64,000 nt of DNA, from NCBI RefSeq assembly GCF_014635685.1, contig NZ_BMDH01000002.1, positions 216,472-280,471 of the forward strand. Reading direction: 5' to 3'. Every line of letters begins with the position of its first letter. The first letter of the stretch is position 1. This DNA comes from Galliscardovia ingluviei (GTDB lineage: Bacteria; Actinomycetota; Actinomycetes; Actinomycetales; Bifidobacteriaceae). The position numbers and the translations under genes were made by a program. Shown here one piece after another: positions 61,246 to 64,000 of the stretch. The notes beneath the pieces are model-generated. The model made no database searches. It was given only the letters and a program-made list of their open reading frames with translations, and was not told the origin of the DNA.

Positions 61246-62505
61246 ATGACTACAACAACTATTTTAAGTCCAGCTCTCCGCAAACTGTCGCTGAGCGCCA
61301 GACTGACATTGCGTGCTGAATTTGCTTGGTATCGTGATTTGCAAGAGGATGATCGAGCACTGGTACACGCCATGATCGATAGTGCTCTTGCTCAGTTTTC
61401 ATCATGGTTTACGCAATACAACGAGCATCCGGATCAGCATCCTCAAGTGCAGGTTGGCACTATTTTCACACTCGGTTCTGTGCAATTAACTGAACATATT
61501 TCCTTACAACAAACACTTGATCTTACGCGCTTTTTTGTTGATTTCTTAGAGCTACATCTCGATGGCTTTACCCTGCCAAGCCAGCAGCAGTATGCGCGTG
61601 AAGCTATGGCAATATTTGCTAAAGAAATTGCTTTTGCTGCGGCACAAGTTTATGCCAACGCTGCACAAACTAAACACATCCACCAAACTGATAATTGGCA
61701 GGAAATACACACACGCGCTCTACAAACTCTTATCAAGCAGTCGCTTGATCTTCATGCGCTCCAGTCTCAAGCAGTGCAACATGCGTTAGCGCAACTATAT
61801 TGGGATACTACTATGCCAAGTACTGCTATTATTGCAGCCCTTGACGCGCACGTCACGCTGAATACTATAAAAGCTACGATTGAACAAGATGGCGGTCGGT
61901 GCATATTGGCATTACTTGATGCACTTGATACTTCATCGTTGCCTGATTATTTGCAAATGGCGCAATTAGCCGATTCTCATGATCAGCAAGCACAGCATTT
62001 CATAGGAGTGGTAAGTGGTCCTGCTGAACAGCTTGCTGATATGGTGAATCATGCACTGGCATACTGCACTACTCATACAGTCTGTGTTGGTTCTACAGGC
62101 GTAGATACTATCGCTCTGGTGCGTTCGCTGCATGAAGTCTGCAGTACAGCTCGTACATTGCCTGCGTTGATGGAACCAGGGTATATTGTCTACGCTCATA
62201 TGATGCTCCCAGAACGTGCTTTGCTTGGCGACGATCTTGCCAAGCAGCAGCTTATTCATACCGTGTTTGAAGTTTTGGTTGAGCAAGGCAGCGATGATCC
62301 GATGGCCAATACTGTTACCACATTTTTGCGTGCGGGTTCGTCACTTGAAGCAACTGCGCAACTCTTGCATGTTCATCCCAATACTGTGCGCTATCGGCTT
62401 AAGCGTTCGGCGGAATTAACTGGTTGGGATCCGCTTATCCCCCGCGATGCTTATGTACTGACTACTGCGCTGTCATTAGGATTGATGCAGTATAGTGCAA
62501 AATAA
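61246..62505 (+). CDS. PucR/CdaR-family regulator, FasR-like
   Basis: A 419-residue regulator. The N-terminal domain (SARLTLRAEFAWYRDLQEDDRALVHAMIDSALAQFSSWF) matches FasR, the PucR-type activator of fatty-acid synthase genes in streptomycetes and relatives. The C-terminus carries the PucR HTH (about 365-415; SSLEATAQLLHVHPNTVRYRLKRSAELTGW). No fatty-acid genes are in the window, so the target is inferred only. AAGGAG lies 4 nt before ATG 61246. A direct 12-bp repeat (CACGCAATATTT, 61212-61235) abuts the ribosome-binding site. Confidence 0.85.
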   Translation: MTTTTILSPALRKLSLSARLTLRAEFAWYRDLQEDDRALVHAMIDSALAQFSSWFTQYNEHPDQHPQVQVGTIFTLGSVQLTEHISLQQTLDLTRFFVDFLELHLDGFTLPSQQQYAREAMAIFAKEIAFAAAQVYANAAQTKHIHQTDNWQEIHTRALQTLIKQSLDLHALQSQAVQHALAQLYWDTTMPSTAIIAALDAHVTLNTIKATIEQDGGRCILALLDALDTSSLPDYLQMAQLADSHDQQAQHFIGVVSGPAEQLADMVNHALAYCTTHTVCVGSTGVDTIALVRSLHEVCSTARTLPALMEPGYIVYAHMMLPERALLGDDLAKQQLIHTVFEVLVEQGSDDPMANTVTTFLRAGSSLEATAQLLHVHPNTVRYRLKRSAELTGWDPLIPRDAYVLTTALSLGLMQYSAK

Positions 62506-62573
62506 TGCGCGATTGACGAAGATATAACAAAAATAAGCAGCACAAAAAGCAGAATAATGCGCGATTGACGAAG
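62501..62573. repeat. 21-bp direct repeat straddling the fasR-like stop codon
   Basis: A 21-bp sequence beginning AATAATGCGCGATTG is exact at 62501-62521 and 62553-62573. The first copy includes the stop codon of the fasR-like gene. Confidence 0.8.
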
Positions 62574-62617
62574 GGTTAGCGAAGAACTCGCACAGGCAGA
62601 ATCGTATTATTTTCGCT

Positions 62618-62691
62618 ATACGAAACACCGTATGTATTTGTCAAGAATACACATTATGCTACGTACTGCGTAGCGCTACGAAATGCGTAGC
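62618..62691 (+). promoter_or_regulatory. Three TACG/CGTA palindromes upstream of the YhgE/Pip gene
   Basis: ATACG-N6-CGTAT (62618-62633), GCTACG-N5-CGTAGC (62658-62674) and GCTACG-N5-CGTAGC (62675-62691) share TACG...CGTA arms. The last two are directly adjacent. The YhgE ATG is 24 nt downstream. This is the pattern of repeated operator sites for a dimeric repressor such as a TetR-family protein. Confidence 0.6.
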
Positions 62692-62715
62692 GAATCGGGA
62701 GAATACGAGGTACCC

Positions 62716-64000
62716 ATGCATAATGTGTTAGCAGTACTGCGCCGCGATATTGTGCGCATTGCTCGTGTCCCCTCAGCACTTATTGTTGCAGTTGGCATCA
62801 TCATCATTCCAGCACTATATGCATGGTTTAACACAGTAGGATTCTGGAATCCATACGGCAATACGCAAGGCATTAAAGTTGCGATTGTTAATGAAGATTC
62901 TGGAGCATTCAGCAATTCACTCGGCAAACTCAACCTCGGCCGACAAATCGTCGATGAGCTTAATAACAACGATCAACTCGGATGGTATAACACCTCACAT
63001 GCCAATGCACTTGATGCAGTGCGCAAAGGTAACACTTCCGCGGCTATTATTATCCCCCAGGATTTCAGCGCAACACTTGTGCATTTAATTGAAACCGGTG
63101 AAGGCGAGCGCCCCACGCTACAATACATAGTAAATCAAAAAGCCAATGCTATCGCCGCGAAAATCACTGATACCGGTGCTGATACTGTTGATCGTCAAAT
63201 TAACGACACGTTCGTTTCCACAGCTGGCGATGTTGTTGCCAAAACTATTAACACGGCAGCAGATAGTGTAGATACCACTACTACTCAAACCAAAAACAAC
63301 GTCACTACTAAGCTCAACGAAGCAGCGCAAAGTATTGCACAGTTGCGTGATACTATTACGCGAACTGAACACCAGCTTGAACAAGTCCCCACGCAAACAG
63401 CAAACGCCCGAACTGCATTAGGCAGAGCGCGTCTTGCTAATACCAGCGGCTCGGATGCGTTAGCGCGTGTTTCACAAAGCCTGACCACCACGCAGCAGGC
63501 AGTGAACAATTTCGCAACCTCCTCTTCTTCTGTACTTGACACAAGTTCTGCTATGCTTTCGCAAGCCTCACGCAATACCAATGAGGCAATCAGTTCACTG
63601 AATAGCGCGTTAACCGGCGCCAACCAGACCCTCGGTAATACCCTTACTCAAGCACAGCAATTACAAGCACAAACACAGCAAATTCTTGAGCAATTGCAAA
63701 CATTGCCACTGCCTGTTACCAGCACCGTTGTCAAAGACCTGGCACAGGCGAATGCAAAACTTGGCACTGCTATAGGACATATTTCATCAACCAATACTGA
63801 CGCTGGCAAAACTATTACTTCCACAACTCACACCATCAATGCGCTTGATTCGAACACACAGCAAACCCTCTCCGCATTTGGTACAGCCCGTAATACTCTT
63901 AATACCAGCGCATTGCAGCAATTAAACACCGGCTTTACCACACTTGCTGCTGCTAGCGGTAACCTCGCAGGATCAGTTCAAGCGCGCAATAGCGTCATTA
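62716..64000 (+). CDS. YhgE/Pip-domain membrane protein (partial, 3' end outside window)
   Basis: The first 428 codons of a large membrane protein. An N-terminal helix (SALIVAVGIIIIPALYAWFN) followed by GFWNPYGNTQGIKVAIVNEDSGA and AAIIIPQDFSA defines the YhgE/Pip N-terminal domain of the ABC-2-like family, found in phage-infection proteins and type VII-linked exporters. A long helical Thr/Gln/Asn/Ser-rich region (about 180-428) should be outside the cell and coil-like. C-terminal helices lie beyond the window. GAGG lies 5 nt before the ATG. Three palindromes upstream suggest repressor control. Confidence 0.9.
   Translation, partial: MHNVLAVLRRDIVRIARVPSALIVAVGIIIIPALYAWFNTVGFWNPYGNTQGIKVAIVNEDSGAFSNSLGKLNLGRQIVDELNNNDQLGWYNTSHANALDAVRKGNTSAAIIIPQDFSATLVHLIETGEGERPTLQYIVNQKANAIAAKITDTGADTVDRQINDTFVSTAGDVVAKTINTAADSVDTTTTQTKNNVTTKLNEAAQSIAQLRDTITRTEHQLEQVPTQTANARTALGRARLANTSGSDALARVSQSLTTTQQAVNNFATSSSSVLDTSSAMLSQASRNTNEAISSLNSALTGANQTLGNTLTQAQQLQAQTQQILEQLQTLPLPVTSTVVKDLAQANAKLGTAIGHISSTNTDAGKTITSTTHTINALDSNTQQTLSAFGTARNTLNTSALQQLNTGFTTLAAASGNLAGSVQARNSVI

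Noticed and set aside
1-64000. CRISPR array, prophage, integrase or complete insertion sequence
   Set aside because: No regularly spaced repeat array, no phage structural genes, no transposase pair with terminal repeats was seen in the window.

Overview
The window looks like a chromosomal segment from a moderate-to-low-GC member of the Bifidobacteriaceae (Alloscardovia/Scardovia/Gardnerella/Bifidobacterium relatives). The evidence is an actinobacterial gene set: leuCD with a divergent IclR regulator of LtbR type, a SenX3-type kinase beside phoU and gpmA, DUF2530, a FasR-like PucR regulator, and a MalEFG importer with no ATPase of its own. The genus is inferred; no rRNA is present. I see no prophage, CRISPR array or intact insertion sequence.

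Layout. 1-10.2 kb: a truncated thiamine-precursor-type binding lipoprotein, then housekeeping genes (FAH family, YggS, an HTH protein, GluQRS, aquaglyceroporin, PlsC, MurA, TraX family, HAD phosphatase), all on the minus strand. 10.4-16.5 kb: a malto-oligosaccharide-type ABC importer (malE, malF, malG) facing a GH13 glucosidase, with two LacI-type operators between them. 16.6-21.4 kb: a dihydroorotate dehydrogenase-like enzyme, leuD, leuC and ltbR. 21.6-25.0 kb: a metallophosphoesterase, tRNA-Gln, tRNA-Glu and gltX. 25.2-35.8 kb: an orphan ABC permease, DUF805, a histidine phosphatase, MFS, GtrA, a MIF-like tautomerase, the rpsF-ssb-rpsR-rplI operon, an Lrp-type RAM protein and an aminotransferase. 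35.9-47.2 kb: two membrane proteins, then a seven-gene iron-uptake operon (FTR1, P19-like lipoprotein, DUF2318 protein, two FtsX-type permeases, ATPase, FMN-binding lipoprotein) divergent from apbE. 47.2-57.0 kb: LMW phosphatase, folA-thyA, OsmC, tandem USP, NlpC/P60 and CHAP cell-wall hydrolases, serC, DUF2530 and a sensor kinase. 57.2-64 kb: phoU, gpmA, a large DUF6020-like membrane protein, a FasR-like regulator and a truncated YhgE/Pip protein.

The most coherent system is the iron locus. An FMN-binding lipoprotein with a flavinylation motif, the enzyme that attaches FMN to such motifs (ApbE), and a P19/FTR1/ABC/DUF2318 set are arranged around one divergent promoter that carries a perfect 6-5-6 inverted repeat. 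This suggests a flavin-dependent, extracytoplasmic redox step in iron uptake.

Other notable points: a sensor kinase whose phosphoacceptor histidine is replaced by glutamine; a possible H-type pseudoknot in the leader of the first gene; a 12-bp CTAG-rich iteron array upstream of murA; three TACG/CGTA palindromes upstream of the YhgE/Pip gene; and a recurrent arrangement in which a -10-like hexamer lies 6-8 nt before the start codon with no ribosome-binding site, pointing to leaderless mRNAs.
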